From Chitinophaga niastensis (GTDB lineage Bacteria; Bacteroidota; Bacteroidia; Chitinophagales; Chitinophagaceae), in assembly GCF_003014755.1 (NCBI RefSeq), contig NZ_PYAW01000001.1, forward strand, positions 558,001 to 622,000: DNA of 64,000 nt. Direction: 5' to 3'. Below are positions 43,994 through 52,251 of this stretch, piece by piece; the stretch's first letter is position 1; the number at the start of each line of letters is the position of its first letter. Below the pieces are notes generated by a model. It was given only the letters and a program-made list of their open reading frames with translations. It did not search any database and was not told the DNA's origin. Made by a program: the position numbers and the translations under genes.

Positions 43994-44821
43994 ATGAACG
44001 AGTACAGGCCCGGAAAATTTCAGTATCTGCCACTGGTGATCAAAAACCTGATGATCATTAATGCATTGGTTTGGTTAGTGCAGGTAACACTGCTAGGTAA
44101 ATATGATTATGATTTGAGCCGTTTATTTGCCCTCCATTACTGGGGCTCGGATCTTTTCAGACCTCATCAGTTTATCACGCATTTATTTATGCATGATCCG
44201 AAGCACTTTACTCATCTGCTTTTTAATATGTTTACCCTGTGGATGTTTGGCGCCACACTGGAAAACTTATGGGGTCCCAAACGTTTCCTCATATTTTACC
44301 TGGTATGTGGTATAGGTGCAGCGCTGTGCCATATGGGTGTGCTCACATATGAAAACGTAAACCTCACCAGGTATGCACATAATTTTTTAACAGATCCCAC
44401 CTACAGCAATTTTGCTTTGCTGGATAGCAAATACGATCTCGGCAACGGTACCGTTAGTTTAGAGGGGTTAAAAAATGCGTTGGGCGACAACCCTGATCCG
44501 GGAACCATAGATATGGCCAAACTGTATGTAACGGAATATGTAAATTATTACCGCAGCGTGGCTACATTAGGTGCTTCCGGAGCTGTATACGGCATCCTGT
44601 TCGCTTTCGGATTTCTGTTCCCGAATACGTATATGTACATCTACTTCATGTTCCCCGTAAAAGCAAAATATATTGTTGGTTTTATGATTGTCGCGGAATT
44701 GTGGTCCGGTATACAAAATTCTGCCGGCGATAATGTGGCACATTTTGCCCATTTAGGTGGTGCGTTATTTGCTTATCTATTATTAAGAGGGTGGACAAAA
44801 AACCGTTCAGATTTTTATTAA
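43994..44821 (+). CDS. Rhomboid intramembrane serine protease
   Basis: A 275-residue membrane protein with about six hydrophobic segments. The catalytic Ser195 is in GASGAVYG (193-200) and the catalytic His253 in AHFAHLGGALFAY. The H-x-x-x-N motif of the second membrane segment is HLLFN (74-78). A 75-residue loop between membrane segments 3 and 4 (about 117-190) is longer than usual. It begins 6 bases after rlmD and precedes a degenerate rhomboid gene. Substrates are unknown. Confidence 0.93.
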   Translation: MNEYRPGKFQYLPLVIKNLMIINALVWLVQVTLLGKYDYDLSRLFALHYWGSDLFRPHQFITHLFMHDPKHFTHLLFNMFTLWMFGATLENLWGPKRFLIFYLVCGIGAALCHMGVLTYENVNLTRYAHNFLTDPTYSNFALLDSKYDLGNGTVSLEGLKNALGDNPDPGTIDMAKLYVTEYVNYYRSVATLGASGAVYGILFAFGFLFPNTYMYIYFMFPVKAKYIVGFMIVAELWSGIQNSAGDNVAHFAHLGGALFAYLLLRGWTKNRSDFY

Positions 44822-44839
44822 CGCGACTGTATTTAGCCG

Positions 44840-44847
44840 TAAATTTG
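44840..44847 (+). promoter_or_regulatory. -7 box for the second rhomboid gene
   Basis: TAAATTTG, an exact match, 19 bases before the ATG. A second near match (AATATTTG, 44855-44862) ends four bases before the ATG, so the true start site is ambiguous. Confidence 0.45.
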
Positions 44848-44866
44848 TATTGAAAATATTTGTACC

Positions 44867-45799
44867 ATGCATTTGCTGGAAAAAGAGAAATTACCCCGCC
44901 TCTCTTTGGGAGAAGGAAGAAATATGGTAACACAATTATTGGTAGTTAATCTTACAATTTTTGTTTTCCTGTTTTTTACACTTGTTATTTACAAGATGGA
45001 AGACGTGGGAGAAGTGCGGTTTCACCAGGATATTATGACCTGGCTCAGACTTCCTGCGGATTCCTCCAAGTTACTTATGCGTCCGTGGACACTTATCACC
45101 TCCCTGTTTACACATATTGCTGTTTGGCAGGTATTCAGTAACATGGTATGGCTGTGGTGCTTCGGCACATTCATGCAACACCTGGCAGGTCATCAGCGGA
45201 TTTTGCCTTTATATCTTTTCGGTGGTATCTGTGGCAATCTTTTTTATGTAGCAGGTATGCAGTTCATCCCCTCTTTTCATGCATTGGCAGGTGGTGAATA
45301 TTCACTGGGGGCTGCTGGTAGCGTAATGGCAATAGCCGTTGGCGTTACTGCTATTGCTCCACGTTATCGCATCTTTCCATTACTGTCGGGTGGTATTTCC
45401 CTTTGGATCATCACGCTGCTGTTTGTGGCGCTTTCAGTAGGTTCCCTCCTGGCTTCTTCCCGCTATGGTGTTACTTACATTCCTGAATTGGCAGGTGGCG
45501 CAATTGCCGGCTGGCTCTATATGTATCAGTGGAAAAAAGGCAACGATTTAGGTGCAGGTTTCAACAAACTGACGTTTAAGCTTACACATGTATTTCATCC
45601 TGCCTCCCAGCAAATCAATCCGGAGGATTTAAAAAAAAAGAACTTTCCCCCCAATCCTGAACTACAGCCATTCAAACGTATCGGTAAAGTACCTGAACAA
45701 CGATTGAACGAAATTCTTGATAAGATAAACGAAAACGGACTTTCTTCCCTCTCACCGGACGAAAGAGAAACACTGCTGCGCGCGAGCAAACCAGAATAA
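44867..45799 (+). CDS. Rhomboid-like protein, probably catalytically inactive
   Basis: A 310-residue membrane protein with the rhomboid fold pattern, but all active-site positions are changed. The Ser motif reads GAAG (148-151, Ala150 where Ser should be), the His position in the last motif reads Glu207 (PELAGGA), and the H-x-x-x-N His is Gln88 with Asn92 kept. The cytoplasmic C-terminus (about 255-310, RIGKVPEQRLNEILDKINENG and LSPDERETLLRAS) matches the DUF6576 tail of Bacteroidota rhomboids. It probably binds membrane proteins without cutting them, like iRhoms. Confidence 0.85.
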   Translation: MHLLEKEKLPRLSLGEGRNMVTQLLVVNLTIFVFLFFTLVIYKMEDVGEVRFHQDIMTWLRLPADSSKLLMRPWTLITSLFTHIAVWQVFSNMVWLWCFGTFMQHLAGHQRILPLYLFGGICGNLFYVAGMQFIPSFHALAGGEYSLGAAGSVMAIAVGVTAIAPRYRIFPLLSGGISLWIITLLFVALSVGSLLASSRYGVTYIPELAGGAIAGWLYMYQWKKGNDLGAGFNKLTFKLTHVFHPASQQINPEDLKKKNFPPNPELQPFKRIGKVPEQRLNEILDKINENGLSSLSPDERETLLRASKPE

Positions 45800-45923
45800 A
45801 AGAATTACAAATTACAAATTGCGAATTACGCATTTGTGAGAAGATAAATCGCGAAGGTTTTCGCAAAGATCTTCTCACAAATGCGTAATTCGTAATTCGC
45901 AATTTGTAATTCATAATTTGTTA
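45799..45923. repeat. Family B inverted repeat, copy 3 (largest)
   Basis: Arms of about 45 bases surround a short TCGCGAAGGTTTTCGCA centre. The inner arms (ACGCATTTGTGAGAAGAT and its complement) match perfectly. The outer arms are built from AATTAC/AATTCG words: the left arm has an extra AAATTAC word, the right arm an extra GAATTAC. It lies between two same-strand genes, after the second rhomboid gene. Confidence 0.85.
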
Positions 45924-45939
45924 TACTAACGTTACCCCT

Positions 45940-47034
45940 ATGTTTAAAGTCATCATCCGCAGGCTATTACTCTGGAGCAATATAATATTGGCATTAATAC
46001 TCCTCCTCAGTACTTATCTTCCTTATCTCAATCCGGGTAAATACTGGATGGCTGGCTTTGCGGGGCTTTTATTCCCTCTTTTATTTCCTGTTTGTTTATT
46101 GTTCATTCCCGTCTGGCTGTGGTACCAAAAAAAATACGCTTTTATTTCCCTGACAGTGGCATGTTTATGCCTCGGTGCTGCTAAGCATACGTGGGGCATT
46201 CACTTCTTCCAAAATAATAATATCCCTAAACAGCATGGTAGTGGAGAGTTCACGCTGATGACCTATAATACCAGCAGCATGGGACTCGCTTATTACAGAA
46301 ATGACACCACTAAACTGACGGCCATTTATGATGTAATAAAAGCGGCAAGCCCTGATATCCTTTGTTTGCAGGAATTTTATACCAATGATAAACAGGAGTA
46401 CACAAATAATATAGACAGTATCCGGTTAGTTGGAAGCTACCCCTATCACTATTTTACCTGCGATAAAACGCATTGGGATACCTGGCACTACGGGATTGTT
46501 TTATTTTCAAGATTTCCCATAATAAACGCTATCTCTATTCCCTGCGGCAAAAGCGCTATGGGCAGCGGCAGTAGCTTTCTTCAGGCTGATATTATGATGC
46601 AGAAAGATACCATACGGATTTTCTCCGTACAGCTAACTTCGTATATGTTTAACGGTAAGGATTATAGCGATATACACACTGCTAAAGGAACAAGATTAAT
46701 TAATAAAATGAAACAAACCTTTTCCCGCAGATCGCTACAGGCGCTCCAGCTGGCAGGACTGGTGGCTCAAAGTCCTTATCCGGTAATTGTTTGCGGCGAT
46801 TTCAATGATACCCCCGTTTCCTTTACATATAGGACCATCAGCCGGGATCTGCAGGATGCTTTTTTGCAAACCGGTACCGGCTTTGGACGTACACTCTCCT
46901 ACCTATCGCCCACCCTGCGTATAGATTATTTGCTGCCACAACACAAGTTCAGGATACATACCAGTAAGGTGCTCTCCGTTTCTCCTTCAGAGCATTTCCC
47001 GGTTATAGCCTGCCTGTCGTTGAAAAAAGATTAA
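45940..47034 (+). CDS. Membrane-anchored endonuclease/exonuclease/phosphatase family protein 1
   Basis: A 364-residue protein with three N-terminal membrane segments (about residues 10-35, 38-62, 68-88) and an EEP catalytic domain. Active-site motifs are LMTYNTSSMG, the Glu in ILCLQEFY, HWGIV-like HYGIVLFSRFP, VICGDFNDTP and the terminal Ser-Glu-His in SPSEHFPV, where the usual SDH is SEH. The enzyme domain probably faces the periplasm or the cytoplasmic membrane surface; substrate unknown (nucleic acid or phospholipid). Paralogous to the next gene. Confidence 0.88.
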   Translation: MFKVIIRRLLLWSNIILALILLLSTYLPYLNPGKYWMAGFAGLLFPLLFPVCLLFIPVWLWYQKKYAFISLTVACLCLGAAKHTWGIHFFQNNNIPKQHGSGEFTLMTYNTSSMGLAYYRNDTTKLTAIYDVIKAASPDILCLQEFYTNDKQEYTNNIDSIRLVGSYPYHYFTCDKTHWDTWHYGIVLFSRFPIINAISIPCGKSAMGSGSSFLQADIMMQKDTIRIFSVQLTSYMFNGKDYSDIHTAKGTRLINKMKQTFSRRSLQALQLAGLVAQSPYPVIVCGDFNDTPVSFTYRTISRDLQDAFLQTGTGFGRTLSYLSPTLRIDYLLPQHKFRIHTSKVLSVSPSEHFPVIACLSLKKD

Positions 47035-47062
47035 CTTTATTAATTCAACAAAGTGCGACACG

Positions 47063-48205
47063 GTGCGATTTTTAAGACTATTTACGAAAGGATTTTTTTT
47101 GATCATCAACTTCGCCGTGGTATTACTTTTCCTGGCAGCCTGCCTGGCACCTTATATTTCGCCGGCGTGGTTTTGGCCAATCAGTTTTATAACGCTGGCA
47201 TTCCCGTTCCTGCTCGGACTCCTCGTAGTGTTTCTGTTTGGGTGGTTGTTTTTTAATTATCGCTATGCCTTGCTATCGCTGATCGCCATTTTACTGGGCT
47301 GGAAGTCTATCATCGCTTTTGTAGCGTTTAATATGCCATCCGGCAATAAGGCGGCAACAACCAGCACCAGTTTTACGGTAATGAGCTATAATGTAAGCCA
47401 GTTTGGGCTTTATCGTGAAAAAGACAGTAAATACAACCGGCAGGCCATGTTTGCCATGATAAAAAAACAGCAGCTGGATATCGCCTGCTTCCAGGATTTT
47501 TATACCTCTGAAAAGAAAAATGATTTTAATAACCGGGAAGATATTTCCAGGGAGATGGCATTGCCTTTCCGCTACTTTTCCAGCGACTTTAACCGCAACG
47601 GAATGCAGCACTGGGGTTCTATTATTTATTCCCGTTTTCCTATTATTGCATCTGATAAAGTGAAAATGAGCATAGGCCCCCGGAGTGAAAGCCTGATCTA
47701 TGCAGATATTGTTAGAGATGCTGATACCGTTCGCATTGTAAATATGCACCTGGAATCTTATCGCTTCAACGAAAAAGATTATTCTGCCATTAAAAAAATA
47801 AAGAATCAGGAAGATACCGGGCTGATTGCGACTAAAAGTATCGTGCAAAAAATGCGGGAAGCGTATATACGTCGCAGTCAACAGGCCGATATTGTGGGGA
47901 ATTTCATCCGTCAAAGTCCTTACCCGGTGATAGTTTGCGGCGATTTTAACGATACGCCTGCATCCTATACCTACTTTACCATTAAGGGCGACTTACAGGA
48001 TGCATTTCTGCAAAAGGGCCTGGGCATAGGCCGTACTTTTACCGGGCTGGCACCCACCCTGCGCATCGACTATGTTTTTGTAAGCGCTGATTTCAAAGTA
48101 AATAGCTTCCGGAAAATAAATTCGGATCTGTCTGATCATTACCCTGTAATTGCTAATTTAAGCCTGATCGGCAGTGGACGCGCGGAAGTAGAAGTAAACA
48201 AATAA
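47063..48205 (+). CDS. Membrane-anchored endonuclease/exonuclease/phosphatase family protein 2
   Basis: A 380-residue paralogue of the preceding gene: same three-segment membrane anchor and EEP domain, with VMSYNVSQFG, IACFQDFY (Asp where most have Glu after Gln), HWGSIIYSRFP, VNMHLESY, VICGDFNDTPASY and the intact SDHYPV ending. It starts with GTG 28 bases after its neighbour; the first in-frame ATG would remove the anchor. The N-terminal anchor is the most similar part in arrangement. Likely cotranscribed. Confidence 0.86.
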   Translation: MRFLRLFTKGFFLIINFAVVLLFLAACLAPYISPAWFWPISFITLAFPFLLGLLVVFLFGWLFFNYRYALLSLIAILLGWKSIIAFVAFNMPSGNKAATTSTSFTVMSYNVSQFGLYREKDSKYNRQAMFAMIKKQQLDIACFQDFYTSEKKNDFNNREDISREMALPFRYFSSDFNRNGMQHWGSIIYSRFPIIASDKVKMSIGPRSESLIYADIVRDADTVRIVNMHLESYRFNEKDYSAIKKIKNQEDTGLIATKSIVQKMREAYIRRSQQADIVGNFIRQSPYPVIVCGDFNDTPASYTYFTIKGDLQDAFLQKGLGIGRTFTGLAPTLRIDYVFVSADFKVNSFRKINSDLSDHYPVIANLSLIGSGRAEVEVNK

Positions 48206-48289
48206 CTGTAATCATTATGAAAAGATTTAATATTTTAATGTCTGACCGATGTTGTTACGGGAGATTTATCTTACCAGGAAAACAATTTT

Positions 48290-48297
48290 TATCTTTG
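48290..48297 (+). promoter_or_regulatory. -7 box for cysS
   Basis: TATCTTTG, exact TAnnTTTG, 67 bases before the cysS ATG. A TTTA at about 48265 is a partial -33 match. Confidence 0.55.
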
Positions 48298-48364
48298 CCA
48301 TCCACCAACAAAAAATAAGATGTCAGCAACGGCACAACCGGATGACATCTGTCATTTATAGCAT

Positions 48365-49861
48365 ATGTCAGAACTTAAAATATACAATTCATTACACCGT
48401 CAGAAAGAAGTATTTACACCACTGCACCCCGGCCACGTAGGCATGTACGTGTGCGGACCTACCGTATCCGGCGAGTCTCACCTGGGCCACGCCCGCCCCT
48501 ATATCACGTTTGATGTGGTATTCCGCTATTTAAAGCACCTGGGCTATAAGGTACGTTACGTGCGTAACATCACCGATGCTGGTCACTTTGAGGAAGAAGG
48601 CCGCGCCGCAGAAGATAAAATATCAAAATTTGCTGTGCTCGAAAAGCTGGAGCCCATGGAACTGGTACAGAAATACACCAACCTGTATCATTGGGCCATG
48701 GCACAATTCGGGTGCCTGGAACCAAGTATAGAACCCACTGCTACCGGTCATATTATTGAACAGATAGAAATGATCAAAACGATCATTGACAAAGGATATG
48801 CCTATGAAGTAGATGGCAGTGTATATTTTGATGTAAAAAAATATGCCGCTAACTACGACTATGGCATTTTAAGCGGTCGTATACTGGAAGACATGCTGGA
48901 AACCACGCGTGAGCTGGAAGGACAGGATGATAAACATAACAAAGCTGATTTTGCCCTCTGGAAAAAAGCACCGCCTGAACATATCATGCGCTGGCCAAGT
49001 CCATGGGGTGAGGGTTTCCCTGGATGGCATATTGAGTGCTCTGCCATGAGCGCCAAATACCTGGGTACGCAATTCGATATCCACGGTGGTGGTATGGACC
49101 TTCAGTTTCCCCATCATGAATGTGAAATAGCACAAAGTGAAATAGCGCATGGCGACATGATGGCCCGTTACTGGATGCATAATAACATGATCACCATCAA
49201 CGGGCGTAAAATGGGTAAGTCTTATAACAATACCATTAAGCTTACTGAAATGTTTACCGGCGAAAATCCGCAACTGGATAAGCCTTACAGCCCGATGACC
49301 ATCCGCTTCTTTGTATTGCAAACGCATTACCGTGGTACGCTGGACTTCTCCAATGAAGCCTTGCAGGCCGCAGAGAAAGGATTGCAGCGCTTATGGGCCG
49401 CTTATGAAACATTACAGAAGCTCACTTACGCTGCCAACGGACAAACCATCAATGAAGAACTGGATAAACAGGTGCGTCAATGGTGCCTGGAATGCCCTGA
49501 ATTCCTGAATGATGATTTCAATACCGCCAAGGTAATGGCTAACCTGTTTGAGCTCACACCTGTGATTAATTCGCTTAAAGGCGGGCAGATAAAAATGCAC
49601 GAGCTCAGTGAGGATACTTTCCTTCTTTTACAGCAAACCTGGAAAACATACCTGGTGGATATCCTCGGTGTGCAGCAGGAAACATTAGTAGGTGAAGAAA
49701 ACAAACTGGATGGTGTTTTACAGATGCTGATAGAGATGCGCAAGGAAGCTAAAAGCCGCAAGGACTATGCAACTTCCGACAAAATTCGTAATGAGTTATT
49801 GTCTATAGGCATTCAACTCAAAGACGAAAAAGATGGTACTATATCTTATAGCCTACAATAA
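48365..49861 (+). CDS. cysS: Cysteinyl-tRNA synthetase
   Basis: A 498-residue class I aminoacyl-tRNA synthetase charging tRNA-Cys. The HIGH motif reads HLGHARPY (about residues 39-46), the zinc site uses Cys in MYVCGPTV with ECSAMS and HHECE, the family Trp block is [10 protein letters not shown], and KMSKS reads KMGKS (about residue 281). The C-terminal helical anticodon domain is complete. Followed 20 bases later by an M28 peptidase gene, probably on the same mRNA. Confidence 0.97.
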   Translation: MSELKIYNSLHRQKEVFTPLHPGHVGMYVCGPTVSGESHLGHARPYITFDVVFRYLKHLGYKVRYVRNITDAGHFEEEGRAAEDKISKFAVLEKLEPMELVQKYTNLYHWAMAQFGCLEPSIEPTATGHIIEQIEMIKTIIDKGYAYEVDGSVYFDVKKYAANYDYGILSGRILEDMLETTRELEGQDDKHNKADFALWKKAPPEHIMRWPSPWGEGFPGWHIECSAMSAKYLGTQFDIHGGGMDLQFPHHECEIAQSEIAHGDMMARYWMHNNMITINGRKMGKSYNNTIKLTEMFTGENPQLDKPYSPMTIRFFVLQTHYRGTLDFSNEALQAAEKGLQRLWAAYETLQKLTYAANGQTINEELDKQVRQWCLECPEFLNDDFNTAKVMANLFELTPVINSLKGGQIKMHELSEDTFLLLQQTWKTYLVDILGVQQETLVGEENKLDGVLQMLIEMRKEAKSRKDYATSDKIRNELLSIGIQLKDEKDGTISYSLQ

Positions 49862-49881
49862 ATTAAATATTCAGGAAGATA

Positions 49882-50874
49882 ATGCGTAAAGCTCTTATTG
49901 CTTTGACAGCGCTGGCCTTACTGGCCGGCGCATGTCAGCAAAATTCAAAATCATCAGATAACACCAGCGATAGCACTGGTGAAAGCAAAGTAGCCAAACT
50001 GGATGTACCAGTGCCGGTGTTCCAGGCCGATTCCGCTTTTGCATATACCGCTAAGCAGGTAAGCTTTGGACCAAGGATACCGAATACGCCTGCACAGGAA
50101 AAATGTGCCGACTGGCTGATCAACAATTTTCGTCCATGGGCAGATACGCTGTATGTACAACGTACTACCGTTATTGGTCCTAAAAAAGAGAAGCTGCCTT
50201 GCATCAATATCATCGCCAGTTTTAATCCTGCTGCCAAACAGCGTGTATTATTGCTTGCACATTGGGATACGCGTCCATGGGCTGATGAAGATGCATTTGA
50301 TAAAACAAAAAAACTGGATGGTGCTGATGATGGTGCCAGCGGTGTGGCTGTGCTGATGGAAGTTGCACGTCAGTTCCATGCACAGAAACCGGAAGCAGGT
50401 GTTGATATTTTGCTGGTAGATGTAGAAGATTATGGTGCTAAAAACAATGAAAATTCTTTTTGTTTAGGTACGCAATACTGGGCAAAAAATCCGCATGTAA
50501 AGGGCTATAAAGCGAACTATGGTATCCTGCTGGATATGGTAGGTGCACGTGGCTCTCAGTTTTATATGGAAGGTGCTTCGCAGCAATATGCTGCTGGTCC
50601 TATGAAAATGTTCTGGGATGTAGCCAATAAGCAGGGATTCTCTGATTATTTCCGTTACGAAAATTATGGTTCTACTATTACAGATGATCATATTTACGTA
50701 AACACGATGGCCAACATTCCAACATTTGATATCATTGCCTGGCAAGCCAATGGGAACTTTGCACCACACTGGCATACACAGAATGATAACATGGATGTAA
50801 TTGATAAGAAGACGTTGAAAGCTGTAGGACAAACCATTCTGCAGGTAGTATATACACAGCCTTTTAATTACTGA
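49882..50874 (+). CDS. M28 family zinc peptidase lipoprotein (glutaminyl cyclase-like)
   Basis: A 330-residue lipoprotein (lipobox LAGAC, Cys18) with an M28/glutaminyl-peptide cyclotransferase-like domain. Zinc ligands are visible as LLLAHWDTRPWADED (His/Asp), LDGADDGASGVAVLME (Asp) and VDVEDYGAK (Glu, Asp), with the C-terminal HWHTQNDNMDVID His. Lack of an obvious inserted protease-associated domain and the W-x-A-N loop fit the QC-like branch, which cyclises N-terminal glutamine, but aminopeptidase activity is equally possible. Probably periplasmic side of the outer membrane. Confidence 0.88.
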   Translation: MRKALIALTALALLAGACQQNSKSSDNTSDSTGESKVAKLDVPVPVFQADSAFAYTAKQVSFGPRIPNTPAQEKCADWLINNFRPWADTLYVQRTTVIGPKKEKLPCINIIASFNPAAKQRVLLLAHWDTRPWADEDAFDKTKKLDGADDGASGVAVLMEVARQFHAQKPEAGVDILLVDVEDYGAKNNENSFCLGTQYWAKNPHVKGYKANYGILLDMVGARGSQFYMEGASQQYAAGPMKMFWDVANKQGFSDYFRYENYGSTITDDHIYVNTMANIPTFDIIAWQANGNFAPHWHTQNDNMDVIDKKTLKAVGQTILQVVYTQPFNY

Positions 50875-50932
50875 TGATAACGAGGGTTCCGGATTGCAGG
50901 ATGATGTGATGTATTAACTTAAAAAACAGTTT

Positions 50933-51574
50933 ATGCCCAGGTCTGTAAGCACTCCGGAAGCTATCGGAGTAGATTATCAAACACATCTTTGCAGAGATAA
51001 AAAACTGCAAAAGATTATTCAGGAGCCACTAACGGAACTGACTATACGAAAAAACATTTGCCTTAAACTGATTGGTTCTATCATGAGCCAGCAGCTATCT
51101 ACAAAAGTGGCAGATGTAATTTATTCCCGCTTTCTGGATCTCTACGACCGCAAGGAGCCTACTGCTCAGCAAATTCTTGATACGCCCACTACTACCCTGC
51201 GGGGCATCGGTTTATCCAACGCCAAGGTAACTTATGTACATAATGTAGCTGCTTTTGTGATTGCAGAGAAGCTAACAGACAGCAAGCTCAAAAAAATGGG
51301 CAACGATGAAGTAATTACCTATCTCACACAAATCAAGGGAGTAGGACGATGGACCGTAGAAATGTTACTTATGTTTTACCTCTGCCGGGAAGATGTGTTT
51401 GCTATGGACGACTGGGGTCTGCAACAAGCCATGATAAAGCTTTACAAGCTAAATCCGGAAGATAAAAAAGCATTCAGGGACAAGCTCCGGAAAATATCTG
51501 ACAAATGGTCGCCCTACCGCACACATGCCTGCCGCTATCTTTGGTCATGGAAAGATAATGAACCGAACAGGTAG
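50933..51574 (+). CDS. DNA-3-methyladenine glycosylase (AlkA-like, HhH-GPD)
   Basis: A 213-residue base-excision glycosylase of the HhH-GPD superfamily that removes alkylated bases. Landmarks are ICLKLIGSIMSQQLSTKVADVI, the helix-hairpin-helix LTQIKGVGRWTVEMLLMF (about residues 131-148) and the catalytic Asp in FAMDDWGLQ. It is short, lacking the N-terminal domain of E. coli AlkA, as in Mag/AlkA-II types. It lies just upstream of alkB, so this is an alkylation-repair cluster. Confidence 0.9.
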   Translation: MPRSVSTPEAIGVDYQTHLCRDKKLQKIIQEPLTELTIRKNICLKLIGSIMSQQLSTKVADVIYSRFLDLYDRKEPTAQQILDTPTTTLRGIGLSNAKVTYVHNVAAFVIAEKLTDSKLKKMGNDEVITYLTQIKGVGRWTVEMLLMFYLCREDVFAMDDWGLQQAMIKLYKLNPEDKKAFRDKLRKISDKWSPYRTHACRYLWSWKDNEPNR

Positions 51575-51603
51575 CACGACATATACATTGCGTAGTGCTT
51601 TTA

Positions 51604-51611
51604 TAAATTTG
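51604..51611 (+). promoter_or_regulatory. -7 box abutting the alkB start codon
   Basis: TAAATTTG ends four bases (TGTT) before the alkB ATG. It suggests alkB is transcribed from its own promoter with no leader, besides any read-through from the glycosylase gene. Confidence 0.6.
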
Positions 51612-51615
51612 TGTT

Positions 51616-52236
51616 ATGAGTGTGCAGGGAAGCTTTTTTGATGATCAGCATGCAGCTGGTGATATTTCATTGTTGAATGGAGAACTGGCTTATTATCCGC
51701 AGTTTTTTAACAAAGCGGAAAGCGACGATTTCATGCGAATACTAATGGATACCATTGCCTGGAAACAGGAATCCATGAATATGTACGGCAAACAAGTATT
51801 ATTTCCCCGTCTTATGGCCTGGTATGGCGATGCTGCCACTTCCTACGGCTTTTCCGGCAACACTTTTTCACCACAACCGTGGACACCGGAATTATTAAAC
51901 ATCTGCAACCGTATTACCCCTGTAAGTGGTAAGCCTTTCAATAGTGTGCTGTTAAACCTTTACCGTAACGGTAACGACTCTATGGGATGGCATGCGGATG
52001 ATGAGCCGGAACTGGGCCTCCACCCGGTGATTGCTTCTGTTAACTTTGGCGCTACCCGCCGGTTTATATTACGTTATAAAAATGATCATCACCTGAAACA
52101 TGAACTGGCACTGCAACATGGCTCTCTACTTATTATGAAAGGCTCGTTGCAACAGTATTGGGAACACCAGGTACCCAAAACCACAAAAGAAATTACAGGA
52201 AGAATTAACCTCACCTTCCGATTTATCACCCCTTAA
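51616..52236 (+). CDS. AlkB-type 2-oxoglutarate/Fe(II) dioxygenase
   Basis: A 206-residue oxygenase that repairs N-alkylated bases by oxidative dealkylation. The Fe site is HxD in MGWHADDEPEL (about residues 127-137) with a distal His in YWEHQVPKT. The 2-oxoglutarate-binding Arg pair is in RINLTFRF at the C-terminus, and the nucleotide-recognition lid holds FPRLMAWYGD. It is closer to the ALKBH2/3-like bacterial branch than to E. coli AlkB in length. Flanked by an AlkA-like gene and a SIR2-like gene. Confidence 0.93.
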   Translation: MSVQGSFFDDQHAAGDISLLNGELAYYPQFFNKAESDDFMRILMDTIAWKQESMNMYGKQVLFPRLMAWYGDAATSYGFSGNTFSPQPWTPELLNICNRITPVSGKPFNSVLLNLYRNGNDSMGWHADDEPELGLHPVIASVNFGATRRFILRYKNDHHLKHELALQHGSLLIMKGSLQQYWEHQVPKTTKEITGRINLTFRFITP

Positions 52237-52251
52237 ACCATTACACCTGCT

